Assembly (NCBI RefSeq): GCF_000188015.2
Contig: NZ_AEUX02000001.1
Coordinates: 186,001-250,000, forward strand
Origin: Streptococcus ictaluri 707-05
GTDB lineage: Bacteria; Bacillota; Bacilli; Lactobacillales; Streptococcaceae
DNA length: 64,000 nt
Reading direction: 5' to 3'
Shown here: positions 1-11,157 of the stretch, piece after piece
Position numbering within the stretch: position 1 is the first letter of the stretch
Layout of the letters: every line of letters begins with the position of its first letter
Notes under the pieces: model-generated
What the model saw: the letters and a program-made list of their open reading frames with translations, nothing else
Told to the model about the DNA's origin: nothing
The model's database searches: none
Translations under genes and position numbers: made by a program

Positions 1-1792
1 CGTCTTTGTATAGTTTGTGGCTTGCAAGACGTGTGTGGTAAGCTTCCATCAACCATTTAGCGATATCATCTACACGGTCATCATCTTCACCGTAACGAGG
101 GAAATCACCGATAACTTCGTAGTCGTAGATGTAGCCGTTTTCGTCGCGGATAGTTTTAACAGTAGCGTATTTGATAGCTGACAATGTATCAACAGTATTT
201 GCGAATCCACAGATACCGAATCCCATGTTAGCACGTTGGTGACTTGGCAAGAAGGCCATTTGAACAGCTTCGTAGTTGTACTTGTCAGTCATGTAGTGAA
301 TGATGTTAAGCGCATCTACGTAAGTATCAGTCAACCAGTCAAGAGATTTTTCGAAGTTAGCCATAACTTCGTCGTAGTTAAGCACTTCAGAAGTGATTGG
401 CTCAACAACGTTAAATACTTTGTAGTCTCTGTGAACATCGTCATAACCACCGTTAAGACCAGTAAGAAGGGCTTTAAGAACGTTAACACGCGCACCGAAG
501 TATTGGATATTGTGACGTTTGTCTTCGTTTTCTGGGTCAAGTGGTGATACACAACATGAGATACATGACATTTCGCCATATCCTTCTTTAGCCATTGTTG
601 TCACACCTTCGTATTGGATAGAAGAGTGTTTGTGGCTCATCTTCATACAATAGCGACGGAAAGATTCAGGTAATTGGTCAGTCCAAAGAACAGTCAAGTT
701 TGGCTCAGGAGAGTTACCGATGTTATCAAGAGTGTTCAAGAAACGGTAATCCATTTTTGTCACACGGTGACGACCGTCGTTACCCATACCAGCCATAGAT
801 GTTGTGATAAATGTTGGGTCACCTGAGTAAAGAGCATCGTAAGCTTTGGTACGACCAAATTTAACAGTACGTAATTTAAGAACGAAATCATCAACGAATT
901 CTTGGATTTCTGACTCTGTGAATGTTCCACGAGCTAAGTCACGTTCTGCAAAGATATCAAGAACGATTGGCACACGTCCAAGAGAAGTAGCAGCACCGTT
1001 GATCACACGACATACAGCCATGAATGCAATGTTAACCCATTGGATAGCTTCTTTAACGTTTTCAGCAGGACGACGAACGTCAACACCGTAAAGGTCACCA
1101 AGTTTAGCCACTTCACCAAGTGCTTGGTATTGAAGGTTGATTTCTTCACGAAGACGGATTGATTCTTCATCAATTTCGGTGATAGCATTCCAGTCGTTTA
1201 CTTTTTCTTGCATCAAGTAGTCAGCACCGTAAAGAGCAAGACGAGCGTAAACACCGATGATACGGCCACGTGAGTAAGCATCTGGAAGACCAGTTACAGT
1301 GTGGGCGTGACGAGCGCGACGAATATTTGAAGTATAAGCGCGGAAGATACCGTCGTTAACAGTTGTCACATACTTAGTAAAGATTTCGTGAACGGCTGGA
1401 TCTGGTTCATAGCCATTTTCTTTAAGAGTAGTTTCCGCCATACGGATACCACCTTTTGGCATGAAGTTCAATTTGAACAATTCATCGTTTTGGATACCGT
1501 AGATAAGCTCATTTTCTTTGTCAATGTATCCAGCAGGAATACCAGCGATTGAAGATGGACGTGTGTCGTATGGGAAACGTGTTTCTTCGTAACCAGCTTT
1601 AGTATCTTCGATGATTTTTTTGATTTTAAGTGAACGTTCTGTTGCACCAGCTAAGAAGCTTTCATCGCCATCATAAGGGGTGTAGTTAGCTTGTACGAAA
1701 CGAGAGACACTTGCTTTTTCTTTCCAGTCTGTTCCTTTAAAACCTTCCCAAGCTTTTTCGAAAACATCTGTATTAGTTTTTACAGTCGCCAT
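1..1792 (-). CDS. pflB: Pyruvate formate-lyase, partial (3' end outside window)
   Basis: Converts pyruvate and CoA to formate and acetyl-CoA in anaerobic mixed-acid fermentation, in the cytoplasm. The minus-strand reading frame starts at the ATG complementary to 1790-1792, behind a GGAG site, and begins [15 protein letters not shown]. About 597 codons are present of the roughly 775 usual for the family. The catalytic Cys-Cys pair is visible in the segment ISCCVSP near 1.2 kb into the gene. The glycyl-radical C-terminus lies beyond base 1, so integrity cannot be judged. A cre-like palindrome upstream suggests CcpA control, which is usual for this gene. Confidence 0.95.
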   Translation of the reverse strand, partial: MATVKTNTDVFEKAWEGFKGTDWKEKASVSRFVQANYTPYDGDESFLAGATERSLKIKKIIEDTKAGYEETRFPYDTRPSSIAGIPAGYIDKENELIYGIQNDELFKLNFMPKGGIRMAETTLKENGYEPDPAVHEIFTKYVTTVNDGIFRAYTSNIRRARHAHTVTGLPDAYSRGRIIGVYARLALYGADYLMQEKVNDWNAITEIDEESIRLREEINLQYQALGEVAKLGDLYGVDVRRPAENVKEAIQWVNIAFMAVCRVINGAATSLGRVPIVLDIFAERDLARGTFTESEIQEFVDDFVLKLRTVKFGRTKAYDALYSGDPTFITTSMAGMGNDGRHRVTKMDYRFLNTLDNIGNSPEPNLTVLWTDQLPESFRRYCMKMSHKHSSIQYEGVTTMAKEGYGEMSCISCCVSPLDPENEDKRHNIQYFGARVNVLKALLTGLNGGYDDVHRDYKVFNVVEPITSEVLNYDEVMANFEKSLDWLTDTYVDALNIIHYMTDKYNYEAVQMAFLPSHQRANMGFGICGFANTVDTLSAIKYATVKTIRDENGYIYDYEVIGDFPRYGEDDDRVDDIAKWLMEAYHTRLASHKLYKD

Positions 1793-1857
1793 AAATTTCT
1801 CCTTAAATTTTAGTAACGCAAAGAATCTGTTACATTTACAATTCTAAGTTTACCATA

Positions 1858-1875
1858 CAGGAAACGTTTTCCCAA
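1858..1875. promoter_or_regulatory. Putative cre (CcpA) site between pflB and dinB
   Basis: A near-perfect palindrome centred on AAACGTTT (GGAAACGTTTTCCC) lies about 70 bases upstream of the pflB start. It resembles the catabolite-responsive element bound by CcpA, which commonly controls pfl in streptococci. Assignment is by pattern only. Confidence 0.5.
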
Positions 1876-1884
1876 GCAAAATTA

Positions 1885-1913
1885 TTGACAAATGGAATTT
1901 TCTTTTATGATAC
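1885..1913 (+). promoter_or_regulatory. Sigma-A promoter for dinB
   Basis: TTGACA (1885-1890) and TGATAC (1908-1913) are separated by 17 bases. They face dinB and lie back to back with pflB. The -35 is consensus and the -10 is moderate. Confidence 0.6.
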
Positions 1914-2000
1914 AGTTTGTTGAAACAGTCACAAACTGTATCAGAACTTAAGTTCTTGGCTTCAGATAAGGGAAGAGGTATAATAAAGAAGGAGGTGAGT

Positions 2001-3098
2001 ATGCTTATTTTTCCATTGATTAATGACACCTCACGAAAAATCATCCATATTGATATGGATGCCTTTTTTGCTGCAGTGGAAGAAAGGGATAATCCTAATT
2101 TAAAAGGAAAGCCAGTTGTTATCGCCAAAGACCCTCGAGAAACTGGTGGCAGAGGAGTAGTGTCAACCTGTAATTATGAAGCACGAAAATACGGTATTCA
2201 CTCAGCCATAAGTTCAAAAGAGGCTTATGAGCGTTGTCCTCAAGCGGTTTTTATCTCTGGCAATTATCACAAGTATAAAGAAATTGGTTACCAAATTAGA
2301 GAAATCTTTAAGCGTTATACGGATCAGGTAGAGCCTATGTCTATCGATGAGGCTTACCTTGATGTGACACAAAATAAACTAGGTCTTAAATCCGCTGTTA
2401 AAATCGCCAAATTAATTCAACATGATATTTGGAAAGAAGTTGGCCTAACCTGTTCAGCTGGGGTTTCTTATAATAAATTTTTAGCTAAATTAGCTAGTGA
2501 TTACCAAAAACCACATGGATTGACCTTGATATTACCAGAAGATGCCTTGACCTTTTTAAAAGAGCTTCCTATTGCCAAGTTTCACGGAGTGGGCAAAAAA
2601 TCCGTTATCAAGTTGGAGGAAATGGGGATTTTTACGGGAGCTGACCTCTTAGCAGTTCCTGAAATGACCTTGATTGATCACTTTGGACGTTTTGGATTTG
2701 ACCTTTACCGCAAAGCAAGAGGCATTAGTAATTCTCCGGTTAAAGCTAATCGTATTCGTAAATCAATCGGAAGTGAACGAACCTATGGAAAACTTTTATA
2801 TGAAGAAAAAGATGTCAAAGCTGAGATTAGTAAAAATGCTAGCCGACTGTCTGAACTGTTAAAATCCAATCAAAAATCAGGTAAGACGCTTGTCTTAAAG
2901 GTCAGATATGCTGACTTTATCACCTTGACTAAGAGGATAAGCTTAGAAGAAGCCATCAATGACTTTACTACTATTGAACAAGTGGCTCATCAGATCTATG
3001 ATTCCTTAGAAGAAAGTGAGGCAGGTATCCGTCTCTTGGGTCTTACCATGACAGGATTAGAAGCTAAAGAACCAGATATTTCTCTTGATCTCTATTAA
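2001..3098 (+). CDS. dinB: DNA polymerase IV (Y-family translesion polymerase)
   Basis: Error-prone polymerase for lesion bypass. The start is the ATG at 2001, directly behind AAGGAGGTG. A longer in-frame extension back to 1917 exists but has no ribosome site and is not part of the family fold. The protein is 365 aa. The catalytic acidic residues are in [13 protein letters not shown] near residue 15 and in the MSIDEAYLD segment near residue 115. Finger, thumb and little-finger regions follow at normal length. It stands alone between pflB and an opposite-facing membrane-protein gene. Confidence 0.95.
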   Translation: MLIFPLINDTSRKIIHIDMDAFFAAVEERDNPNLKGKPVVIAKDPRETGGRGVVSTCNYEARKYGIHSAISSKEAYERCPQAVFISGNYHKYKEIGYQIREIFKRYTDQVEPMSIDEAYLDVTQNKLGLKSAVKIAKLIQHDIWKEVGLTCSAGVSYNKFLAKLASDYQKPHGLTLILPEDALTFLKELPIAKFHGVGKKSVIKLEEMGIFTGADLLAVPEMTLIDHFGRFGFDLYRKARGISNSPVKANRIRKSIGSERTYGKLLYEEKDVKAEISKNASRLSELLKSNQKSGKTLVLKVRYADFITLTKRISLEEAINDFTTIEQVAHQIYDSLEESEAGIRLLGLTMTGLEAKEPDISLDLY

Positions 3099-3153
3099 AA
3101 AACCACCCCTATTAGCTCACTTCAAAATAAAGGAGAGTAGGGATGGTTTGTTT
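3099..3153. terminator. Shared hairpin terminator, dinB and the 3171 gene
   Basis: AAAAAACCACCCCTA pairs with TAGGGATGGTTTGTTT across a loop of about 26 bases. A-rich and T-rich flanks lie on both sides, so it can act for both convergent genes. The long loop makes it weaker than usual. Confidence 0.5.
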
Positions 3154-3170
3154 ATGTAATAACTTAGAGG

Positions 3171-3659
3171 TTATAAGATAGCATGATCTGTATCCACATC
3201 TTCTTTGCGATCGTTAAGGGTTTTAGCTTTGTAAAAGGCAAATCCGTAGAGTGCTAATTGAGCAAGATTAAGGACAAATCCTAAAGTTGTGAATGTTGTG
3301 GCAAACATTTGGATAACACTAAGAATAGAAAGGATAATACCAAGAAGATATGGTAGTGTTGAAACTGGAAGAGAATGTTTAAGTTTTGATAAGTTCTTGA
3401 AGCATAAGACCATAATGGCAATAGTAGCGATTAGGTTTAAGACTATAATGAAAATACTAAATGGTGAAAATGCGGCTTCTACATTAGCTAAATCTTCTGC
3501 TGGAAATTGAGAGCGGAAATCAGGATTTTTTAATTGAGTGTAAAAAAAGGCCATACCAGCAAAACCAAATAAGGAGAAGACGATACCTAGAATATCTAAG
3601 ACAATAATAACGATGGTAGATGTTTTCAATGCTTGACGCACTTTTTCGTATGAAATCAT
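3171..3659 (-). CDS. Small four-helix membrane protein, unknown function
   Basis: This 162 aa protein starts behind a GGAGGC site. It has four hydrophobic segments at about residues 14-40, 68-88, 100-120 and 122-142, joined by short polar loops, with a charged C-terminal tail ending KEDVDTDHAIL. The N-terminal helix is preceded by a short basic stretch, so insertion in the plasma membrane is likely. No catalytic motif is seen. It is monocistronic between convergent dinB and recD2 transcribed in the same direction upstream. It resembles small DUF-type integral membrane proteins of streptococci, but I do not recognise a named family with certainty. Confidence 0.75.
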   Translation of the reverse strand: MISYEKVRQALKTSTIVIIVLDILGIVFSLFGFAGMAFFYTQLKNPDFRSQFPAEDLANVEAAFSPFSIFIIVLNLIATIAIMVLCFKNLSKLKHSLPVSTLPYLLGIILSILSVIQMFATTFTTLGFVLNLAQLALYGFAFYKAKTLNDRKEDVDTDHAIL

Positions 3660-3758
3660 ATAAGCCTCCTTGCTTAAGGTCCGAAGTTGTATTTTTTGTT
3701 AGTACAAAATAATTATAAAAATATTATACCATAGGAAAGGACTTACGTAAGCCCTTTT

Positions 3759-6179
3759 TTAGATTTTTTTAAAAAAATATTCAATATCTTTTTGACTAAT
3801 TCCAATCATAGGATCAATACTTGAGAGGTTCTTGGCATTTAATCGGTACTCTTCTCTTTTTTCGTCATTATTGTCAGTACTTTGTTGAGAAAGCTCTTTT
3901 TGAGTGTTTTCTTCTTTGACAGACTGATCAGAGCTTGAGTCGTCACTAGTTTCTGAAGAAGGAAGTTCGGAATGCTTGTCTTGGAAGCGTTCAATCAGAT
4001 AGGTTTTGCGCTTGTCTCCTTCTTTATGGATAGCCTCAGCAAAAGCTGCCACTTCTCCTAACATAATCAGCTTACTTTTTGAGCGCGTGATAGCAGTGTA
4101 GATGAGGTTGCGTTGCAGAAGTCGACCACTCTGACGTGTGATCGGTAGAATCACCACTTGAAATTCACTACCTTGTGACTTATGGATGCTCATGGCATAA
4201 GCTAAGGTAATTTTAAGCCACTCTTTATGAGGATATGTGACTTGGCTACCTTCAAAATCAATCATGATTTCATCTTGCTTGGATTCCGTGTATTTAGCTG
4301 GAATAATATCTGTGATATAGCCAATATCTCCATTAAAGACATTGACCTGGCTATCATTGACCAAATGGAGTACTTTATCCCCTTTACGAAAATGCATGTC
4401 ATTAAAGGAAAATTCTGTCTCCTTCTCGCTTAAGGGGTTAATGAGCTCTTGCATCAGTTGATTGAGGGTGTTGATACCAGCTTGGCCTTTATACATAGGC
4501 GCTAGGACTTGGATTTCTTGGGCAGGAATGCCACTTTTTAAGGCTGATTGTGTGATTTTTTTGACCATATTAGGAATGAAGCTAGCCTGAGCTTCAAAGT
4601 AAGAGCGATCCGCTTTTTTAGCTCGAAAGTCTTCTGGAAGAATGCCTTGTCGCAATTGGTTGGCTAACTCAACGATGGTGGAGTCTTGAGATTGGCGAAA
4701 AATCTTACGCAGAGCCATCTGGGGTATCTGCTCGACTTTTAGCAGGTCAGCAAGAACCTGTCCAGGTCCGACAGAAGGTAATTGGTCGCTGTCTCCTACG
4801 ATGATGACTTGGGTCTGAGAGGCAACTGCTCTTAGCAACTGATTGGCTAACCAGGTATCCACCATAGAAAATTCATCAATAATGATTAAGTCACAGTCTA
4901 GAAAATCGTCCATGGCTTGAAAGTCATTGTCTCCATTTAAGCCTAGATGGCGATGGATGGTGGCACTGGCAAGGCCGGTTAATTCATTCATGCGACGCGC
5001 TGCTCTTCCTGTTGGAGCAGCTAATACAATAGGAAGGTCTTTTTGCTTAAGATCAATAGCATGCAGTTGGGCATAGGCTTGTAAGATACCTTTAATCACA
5101 GTTGTTTTTCCAGTCCCTGGTCCACCTGTTAGGATAAATACTTTGCTGGATAAGGCATTTGCGATAGCTTCTTTTTGAATGGGGTCGTAGGTGATGTTTA
5201 GGTCGTCTTGGACCTGGTCAATGGTTTTTGTGATTGTCTCGGCTTCAAAGGAAGCAGAAAAAGGGGTATCAAGGAGGCGCTTGATATGAGAAGCAATGCC
5301 TTCTTCTGCTGAAAAGAGACTGGCATCAAATAGACGGGTGCCAATATGACAGATTTTTTCGTCAGCGATTAACTGACTGAGTTGATCAGCTACAAGAGTG
5401 GGATTGCACTCAAATTGGCGAGCATCTTCCAAAAGCGTAATGGTAGCATCTAATAAGTCTCTGGCTTGGATGAAGGTATCCCCTTGACTGATTGCTTTTT
5501 CTAAGAGGCAGTGAAGGAGTGCTGCTCGAAAACGCATTGGGGAATCACTTTCAATACCCACTTGTTCTGCAAGCGTATCAGCCATCTTAAAGCCTACGCC
5601 TGGAATATCTTCTACCAACTGATAAGGATTGGATTTGACTATATCAACAGCCTCTTCTTTATACTTTTCAAAAAGCTGAAAGGCTACTCGATTGGATAAG
5701 CCTAGTTCTGCCAAAGCTGCAATAATCTGCTCGGTGCCATAGTTAACTCTTAGTTTAGCCACAAAAGCTTGTCTATTGGCCTTAGATAATCCAGAAATTG
5801 CCTCAAGCTTACTAGGGTCTTCTAAAATACCATCAATAGTATTTGTGCCATAGAGAGCGATAATTTTTTCGGCTGTTTTTTTACCAATCCCTTTAAAATG
5901 ATCACTAGCAAAATAGGCAATTAATCCTGATGAACTTGGTTTGGCTTTTTGATAGCGACTAATGGTTAATTGCTGACCGTATCTGGGGTGTTGTGTTAAT
6001 TGTCCCCAAAAAGTATAACTATCTCCTTCCATGATATCAGCCATGGTACCTGTGATGATGATTTCAAAGTCATCAAAGTCACTATCAGTATCCTCAATTT
6101 CTAAAAGGAGAATTTTAAAGAAGTTGGCAGCATTCTCAAAAATAATGCGGTCAACCCTCCCTGTGAAAAAATAGTCCAT
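3759..6179 (-). CDS. recD2: ATP-dependent RecD2-like DNA helicase
   Basis: SF1B 5'-3' helicase of the RecD2/YrrC type found in Firmicutes that have AddAB rather than RecBCD. It is 806 aa. The N-terminal third carries the helix-hairpin-helix repeats typical of RecD2. Walker A is GGPGTGKTTV near residue 350. Walker B is in LIIIDEFSM, and the C-terminal helicase motif is SIHKSQGSEF. The final 80 residues are a Ser/Asp/Glu-rich tail, a low-complexity extension after the helicase core. It lies just downstream of lepB on the same strand. Its role in the cell is taken to be replication repair and mismatch tolerance, by analogy with Bacillus. Confidence 0.93.
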   Translation of the reverse strand: MDYFFTGRVDRIIFENAANFFKILLLEIEDTDSDFDDFEIIITGTMADIMEGDSYTFWGQLTQHPRYGQQLTISRYQKAKPSSSGLIAYFASDHFKGIGKKTAEKIIALYGTNTIDGILEDPSKLEAISGLSKANRQAFVAKLRVNYGTEQIIAALAELGLSNRVAFQLFEKYKEEAVDIVKSNPYQLVEDIPGVGFKMADTLAEQVGIESDSPMRFRAALLHCLLEKAISQGDTFIQARDLLDATITLLEDARQFECNPTLVADQLSQLIADEKICHIGTRLFDASLFSAEEGIASHIKRLLDTPFSASFEAETITKTIDQVQDDLNITYDPIQKEAIANALSSKVFILTGGPGTGKTTVIKGILQAYAQLHAIDLKQKDLPIVLAAPTGRAARRMNELTGLASATIHRHLGLNGDNDFQAMDDFLDCDLIIIDEFSMVDTWLANQLLRAVASQTQVIIVGDSDQLPSVGPGQVLADLLKVEQIPQMALRKIFRQSQDSTIVELANQLRQGILPEDFRAKKADRSYFEAQASFIPNMVKKITQSALKSGIPAQEIQVLAPMYKGQAGINTLNQLMQELINPLSEKETEFSFNDMHFRKGDKVLHLVNDSQVNVFNGDIGYITDIIPAKYTESKQDEIMIDFEGSQVTYPHKEWLKITLAYAMSIHKSQGSEFQVVILPITRQSGRLLQRNLIYTAITRSKSKLIMLGEVAAFAEAIHKEGDKRKTYLIERFQDKHSELPSSETSDDSSSDQSVKEENTQKELSQQSTDNNDEKREEYRLNAKNLSSIDPMIGISQKDIEYFFKKI

Positions 6180-6214
6180 TGATGTCCCTTTCTAAATCAT
6201 AAGTAGACGAAAAC

Positions 6215-6240
6215 CTGCTCAGAGGCAGGCTTTTTTAATG
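6215..6240 (-). terminator. Weak hairpin after lepB
   Basis: On the minus strand GCCTGC and GCAGGT pair around CTCTGA, followed by a short T run. It lies just past the lepB stop and before the recD2 start, so it may only attenuate read-through into recD2. Confidence 0.45.
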
Positions 6241-6831
6241 TTTGAATAAATGGGCTTTCTTGATTGGCCAAAAACGAGCTTTCACTTCGCCGACAATAGC
6301 TTCCTTTTGAAAAGGTCCAACTTCTCGACTGTCACGTGACACAATACGATCATCACCTAACAAATAGTACTGGCCTTTTGGCACGGTTACTTCAAAGGAG
6401 GTCTTGCCATCAGAGCTGGTCGTGAATGCTGCTGAATTTTCAGCTAACTGTTGGAAAAGACGATTATAAGAATAGGTATCGTAAAGATTATCTTTTTTAA
6501 ATTCGGCTAAGTATTTGACAAGGTATGGCTCGGCTGTTTTTTGACCGTTGATATAGAGGGTGTCATCCATATAAGCAATTTTGTCGCCAGGCATTCCCAC
6601 GACCCTTTTAACGATATCTTTTTTCTGACCGTTTTCGAATTCTCGTGCAACCACGATATCAAAGCGGTCGATTTTGGCATGGTTAAGCACCAATAATCGC
6701 TCGCTGTCAGCTAGGGTAGGGTCCATCGAATGGCCATCAACCTTGACAGGTTGCCATAAGAATAAACGTGATAGTCCAAAGAGAACTAAAAAGAGTGTAA
6801 ATAGTCCCCATTCTTTAATAAAATGTCTCAT
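6235..6831 (-). CDS. lepB: Signal peptidase I
   Basis: Membrane-bound type I signal peptidase that cleaves Sec and Tat signal peptides outside the membrane. It is 198 aa with one N-terminal membrane helix (about residues 9-26). The catalytic Ser35 sits in GHSMDPT, and the general base Lys75 in IVKRVVGMPGD. The C-terminal box LLGDDRIVSRDSREVG is also clear. The gene lies between rnhC (upstream, 15-base gap) and recD2 on the same strand, so the three may be co-transcribed. Confidence 0.95.
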   Translation of the reverse strand: MRHFIKEWGLFTLFLVLFGLSRLFLWQPVKVDGHSMDPTLADSERLLVLNHAKIDRFDIVVAREFENGQKKDIVKRVVGMPGDKIAYMDDTLYINGQKTAEPYLVKYLAEFKKDNLYDTYSYNRLFQQLAENSAAFTTSSDGKTSFEVTVPKGQYYLLGDDRIVSRDSREVGPFQKEAIVGEVKARFWPIKKAHLFKH

Positions 6832-6846
6832 ATATTTCCTTATCTA

Positions 6847-7755
6847 TTATTTATTGTGATTGTATCGTGCAAGAGCTTTTTGCGTATTGGCAAAATGAAG
6901 TTTAGCGCTGTATTCTAGACCAGGCATGCCATAGACGGCAAGTATCTGACTAGCGACTTTATCAGAAGCTTGTCCAGCACCACTAGGGAGTCGATAAGCT
7001 AGTTTCTGACTAAGTTTATCTAGATTTTCTAAGAATAAGTTTCTAGCGATAATGGAGCTAACGGCGACAGCTAAGTATTTGCCTTCAGCTTTTTCTTCAA
7101 AAGTGAGTGGGTTACTAAAGTGATTTTTTTCCTTTTGCAGGTGCTTTTGGTAATTGGTCTGACTCGTAAAAGCATCAATCACGATTTTTTCTGCTCTTGC
7201 CCCTTCTTGTAGAAGTAAGAAGATGGCTTGATTATGGAGGGCTACTTTAACGGAGACAGCGTTGTAGGCTTTTCCTTTTCCAACCATTTCATTATACTTT
7301 TTAGGGGAGAGTAGTAGGGATTTATGTGTGATTTTGTCTTCTAATAGTGGGGCAATCTGGCGAATTTTAGCATCTGTCAAGGTTTTTGAATCATTAACAC
7401 CTAAGCTTTTTAAGAAGGCATGATCTTCTGGTCTAACAAAGCTAGCCACCACCGCAATACCTCCAAAATAAGAACCGTTGCCTACTTCATCACTACCAAT
7501 CAAGGGTAGATCTTGTGAGGTATCGTGTGTTTTTTTTTCAGAAGACTCAAGGCTTAGACCTAGGTCACTAGCTACTTGTTGGCATGCTTTACCTTGTAAA
7601 ACCAGTTTTCCAGAGCTATATAATAGGATAGTTACCCCATTTTTTTTAGCAGCAAAAGTCACATAAGGACTGGCGTTACTAATATGATGAGGGGCTAATT
7701 GTGCCATCAATGCCTTCTGTCTAGGAGGGTCTAATGTTAAAACTAAGGTGTTCAT
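6847..7755 (-). CDS. rnhC: Ribonuclease HIII
   Basis: Removes RNA from RNA-DNA hybrids. It is 302 aa. The N-terminal TBP-like substrate-binding domain covers about residues 1-80. The RNase H fold follows with the catalytic Asp89-Glu90 pair in [13 protein letters not shown], then an Asp in VIDAFTSQ. The C-terminal YRLPSGAG segment is typical of RNase HIII. It faces away from zapA, sharing an intergenic region of about 120 bases. Confidence 0.95.
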   Translation of the reverse strand: MNTLVLTLDPPRQKALMAQLAPHHISNASPYVTFAAKKNGVTILLYSSGKLVLQGKACQQVASDLGLSLESSEKKTHDTSQDLPLIGSDEVGNGSYFGGIAVVASFVRPEDHAFLKSLGVNDSKTLTDAKIRQIAPLLEDKITHKSLLLSPKKYNEMVGKGKAYNAVSVKVALHNQAIFLLLQEGARAEKIVIDAFTSQTNYQKHLQKEKNHFSNPLTFEEKAEGKYLAVAVSSIIARNLFLENLDKLSQKLAYRLPSGAGQASDKVASQILAVYGMPGLEYSAKLHFANTQKALARYNHNK

Positions 7756-7875
7756 AGAGAATATTTTATCATAAAATCTCAGTCTGTGGGGGATGCTTGG
7801 TCACTATTAGCACATTAATTTCGAAAATTTTACGAAAGGCCCTTTTTGCGGTATAATGCTTAAAGAGGTGACCCT

Positions 7876-8187
7876 ATGAAAAGTATTAATCGTTATAAAT
7901 TTACCTTTGGTGATAAAACGCTCACGCTAACAACTGATAAAGATAATCTTTTTATGGAAGAAGTTGATCGTGTTGCTAAAGAAAAGTATCAAGCTATTAA
8001 AGAAATGTTACCAGAAGCAGATGATGAAACAGTGGCTATTTTAATGACCATCAACACCCTATCTACACAGCTCAGTCGTGAAATTGAAATGGAAAAAATC
8101 GAAGCTGAGATTTTAGAACTCCGTCAAAAAACTTTGGTAGGACTACAAGAAAAAGCCAATCAGCAAGTCGATACAAATGAGGTTTAA
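7876..8187 (+). CDS. zapA: Cell division protein ZapA
   Basis: Small FtsZ-ring stabiliser. It is 103 aa with an N-terminal beta region (YKFTFGDKTLTLTT) and a C-terminal coiled coil (about residues 50-95) rich in Glu and Leu. It is preceded by an AGAGGTGACC ribosome site. Two bases separate it from cvpA, so the pair is translationally linked. Placement ahead of cvpA and mutS2 is the standard Firmicute order. Confidence 0.88.
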   Translation: MKSINRYKFTFGDKTLTLTTDKDNLFMEEVDRVAKEKYQAIKEMLPEADDETVAILMTINTLSTQLSREIEMEKIEAEILELRQKTLVGLQEKANQQVDTNEV

Positions 8188-8189
8188 GG

Positions 8190-8735
8190 ATGATTTCCCT
8201 ATTGATTTTACTTATTTTGGTATGGAATTTCTACATTGGTTATAACAGAGGCATTATCCTTCAAAGCTTCTATAGTATTGGAGCCTTGGTTTCGCTTTTG
8301 GTAGCCAATCGTTTTTACAAGCCTTTGGCTCATCAGCTAACCTTATGGGTTCCATACTCTAATCCAGCTGAAGGAGTCAGTACTTATTTTTTCAAGGACG
8401 TGAATGTCTTTGATTTAGATAAGGTCTACTATGCTGGAGTAGCTTTCTTTGCTATCTTTGTTGCTAGCTACGGTGTGGTTCGTTTGGTTGGGGTACTAGT
8501 CCATTTCTTCCCAATTGATTATTTTGAAGCTCTTTCTACCAAGCTAGTTAGTGGTTTTTTAGCAGTTTTGGTTTCTATTATCTTTTTAAATATGATGTTG
8601 ACCATTTTAGGGACCATTCCGATGCCTCTGATTCAAGAGCATTTGCAAGCTAGTAAGCTGGTGCGCTTTTTAATTGAGGGGTGCCCACCTATGACAGGTA
8701 TTTTAAGACAGCTTTGGGTAAAAGCAATGATTTAG
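8190..8735 (+). CDS. cvpA: CvpA family membrane protein
   Basis: This 181 aa integral membrane protein has four hydrophobic segments at about residues 1-20, 23-45, 80-105 and 115-140. The N-terminus ILILLILVWNFYIGYNRG is characteristic of the CvpA/colicin V production family. That family is tied to envelope homeostasis in proteobacteria; the role in streptococci is not settled. The start ATG overlaps an AAGGA site at the end of zapA. mutS2 follows after 73 bases. Confidence 0.88.
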   Translation: MISLLILLILVWNFYIGYNRGIILQSFYSIGALVSLLVANRFYKPLAHQLTLWVPYSNPAEGVSTYFFKDVNVFDLDKVYYAGVAFFAIFVASYGVVRLVGVLVHFFPIDYFEALSTKLVSGFLAVLVSIIFLNMMLTILGTIPMPLIQEHLQASKLVRFLIEGCPPMTGILRQLWVKAMI

Positions 8736-8808
8736 GATCAGGGGAGACCTGGTCTTTTTACTTGTCTAAATTTCCCCATTCTAAAGACTTTTTAGGTATA
8801 ATGTAATT

Positions 8809-11145
8809 ATGAATAATAAGATTTTGGAACAGTTAGAATTTGATAAGGTTAAAGAACAAGTAGCCGGCTATTTACAGACCGAACAAGCAAAGCAAGAGTT
8901 GGCAGCACTTGAACCCATTAGCCAATTGGAAAAAATAGAACATTCCTTTGCAGAAATGGAAGACATGGCTGCTATTTTCGTTGAGCGCCATCACTTTGCT
9001 ATTGGTGCCTTAAAAGATATTTCAGACAGCGCACGGCGTTTAGAGTTAGAGGCTGATTTGAGTATCCCGGAACTTTTGTCGCTGAAAAAACTATTACAGT
9101 TGTCTGCAGAAGTGCATCGCTTTTACGATGATTTAGAAAATATTGAGCTCAAAGCCTTGCATCTCTTGTTTGAGAAGATTGCCATCTTCCCAAGTCTTCA
9201 GGGAAGCTTACAGGCTATCAACGATGGGGGCTTTATTGAAAATTTTGCCAGTCCAGCTCTGGAAAAAATTCGCCGTCAGATTGCTGAAGAAGAGCAAGCC
9301 AGTCGTCAGATGCTTCAAGATATTGTGAAAAAGCAGTCTGATTACTTATCAGAGGCGCTCATTGCTAGTCGAAATGGCAGGAGCGTTTTGCCGGTCAAAA
9401 ATACTTATCGCAACAAAGTAGCTGGAGTGGTTCATGATATTTCTTCTTCAGGTAGTACTGTTTATATCGAGCCACGAGCTTTGGTGCAAATGAACGAAGT
9501 CATTACTCAGCTACAAGCCGATGAACGCCATGAATTGGTTAGGATTTTGCGTGCCTTATCCGATATGCTAAGACCTTATAGTGATCAATTACGCAATAAT
9601 GCTTGGTTACTAGGGCATCTTGATTTTGTGAGGGCCAAATATTATTACATGCGTGATTACAAGGCTACCATTCCCAAGATCTCCAAGGACAAAAGTCTAC
9701 ATCTTTTGAGTGTTCGCCATCCTCTGCTGACAGAAGCAGTTCCTAATGATTTACAGTTTTCAAAAGAGTTAGCCGTTATTGTGATTACAGGGCCTAATAC
9801 CGGTGGTAAAACCATCATGCTAAAAACCCTAGGGCTCGCTCAGTTGATGGCGCAGTCTGGATTGCCTATCTTGGCTGATAAGGGCTCAAGGGTAGCCCTC
9901 TTTAATGAGATTTATGCTGATATCGGAGATGAGCAGTCCATCGAACAAAACTTGTCCACCTTCTCCAGTCACATGACCCATATCGTCTCCATCTTAGACC
10001 AAGCTGATCAAGACAGTTTAGTTCTGTTTGATGAGTTGGGGGCAGGAACAGATCCACAAGAAGGGGCTAGTCTAGCTATGGCCATATTAGAGCAATTACG
10101 CTTGACCTCTATTAAAACCATGGCAACGACTCACTACCCAGAGTTAAAAGCCTATGGTATTGAGACAGACTTTGTGGAAAATGCCAGCATGGAATTTGAT
10201 AGTACTAGATTGAAGCCCACTTATCGCTTTATGCAGGGGGTTCCGGGACGCTCTAATGCCTTTGAAATTGCTAGCAGGCTTGGCTTAGCTCCTCATATTG
10301 TTAAAGAAGCTCAAGAAATGACTGATACTGATAGTGATGTCAATCGCATCATAGAACAATTAGAGGCACAAACCCTTGAAAGCCGCAAGCGTTTGGAACA
10401 CATCAAGAGTGTGGAACAGGACAATTTGAAATTCAACCGTGCGGTTAAAAAACTCTACAATGAATTTTCACATGCTAAGGACAAGGAACTGGAGAAAGCG
10501 AGCCAAGAGGCTCAAGAAATTGTGGACATGGCTCTGACAGAGAGTGAGGCGATTCTTGAAAAACTACATGATAAAGCAGAACTCAAACCTCATCAAATCA
10601 TTGAAGCTAAGACAGAGTTGAAAAAATTAGTACCAGAGCCTAACCTATCTCAAAATAAGGTGCTTAAAAAAGCCAAGAAATTAAGAGCACCACGAGTTGG
10701 AGATGGTATTCTTGTGACTGCCTATGGTCAAAGGGGAACCTTGGTTAAGCAGGTGAAGGACAAGAAATGGGAAGCTCAGGTTGGCTTGATTAAGATGACT
10801 TTGAAAGAGGATGAGTTTACCTTAGTTAAAACCAGTCAGGAAGCTCAAACGGCTAAGAAAAAAACAGTTCACGTGGTCAAAAAAGCCACCTCTGCCGGTG
10901 GACCAAGAGCTCGCTTGGATCTTAGAGGCAAACGTTATGAAGAAGCTATGCAAGAATTAGATGCTTTTATCGATCAAGCTTTACTTAATAATATGAGTCA
11001 AGTGGACATTGTTCACGGTATCGGAACAGGGGTGATTCGAGAAGCTGTCACTAAGTATCTACGTCGCCATAAACAGGTGAAAAGTTTTGCCTATGCCCCT
11101 CAAAATGCAGGAGGCTCAGGTTGCACGATAGCTAATCTAGGATAA
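8809..11145 (+). CDS. mutS2: Endonuclease MutS2 (ribosome rescue / anti-recombination)
   Basis: This 778 aa protein has the MutS core and clamp regions (about residues 1-300). The ABC ATPase has Walker A GPNTGGKT near residue 327 and Walker [14 protein letters not shown] near residue 405. A coiled coil spans about 510-620, and a C-terminal Smr nuclease domain ([12 protein letters not shown] to [13 protein letters not shown]) covers about 700-775. It lacks the N-terminal mismatch-recognition domain of MutS, as the family does. Known roles are suppression of recombination and, in Bacillus, splitting of collided ribosomes. It is followed 12 bases later by a GNAT gene. Confidence 0.96.
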   Translation: MNNKILEQLEFDKVKEQVAGYLQTEQAKQELAALEPISQLEKIEHSFAEMEDMAAIFVERHHFAIGALKDISDSARRLELEADLSIPELLSLKKLLQLSAEVHRFYDDLENIELKALHLLFEKIAIFPSLQGSLQAINDGGFIENFASPALEKIRRQIAEEEQASRQMLQDIVKKQSDYLSEALIASRNGRSVLPVKNTYRNKVAGVVHDISSSGSTVYIEPRALVQMNEVITQLQADERHELVRILRALSDMLRPYSDQLRNNAWLLGHLDFVRAKYYYMRDYKATIPKISKDKSLHLLSVRHPLLTEAVPNDLQFSKELAVIVITGPNTGGKTIMLKTLGLAQLMAQSGLPILADKGSRVALFNEIYADIGDEQSIEQNLSTFSSHMTHIVSILDQADQDSLVLFDELGAGTDPQEGASLAMAILEQLRLTSIKTMATTHYPELKAYGIETDFVENASMEFDSTRLKPTYRFMQGVPGRSNAFEIASRLGLAPHIVKEAQEMTDTDSDVNRIIEQLEAQTLESRKRLEHIKSVEQDNLKFNRAVKKLYNEFSHAKDKELEKASQEAQEIVDMALTESEAILEKLHDKAELKPHQIIEAKTELKKLVPEPNLSQNKVLKKAKKLRAPRVGDGILVTAYGQRGTLVKQVKDKKWEAQVGLIKMTLKEDEFTLVKTSQEAQTAKKKTVHVVKKATSAGGPRARLDLRGKRYEEAMQELDAFIDQALLNNMSQVDIVHGIGTGVIREAVTKYLRRHKQVKSFAYAPQNAGGSGCTIANLG

Positions 11146-11157
11146 GAGAGGTGATGG

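Noticed and set aside
236..1188. Open frames on both strands opposite or inside pflB
   Set aside because: They are shadows of the strongly codon-biased pflB frame, with no ribosome sites and no family resemblance.
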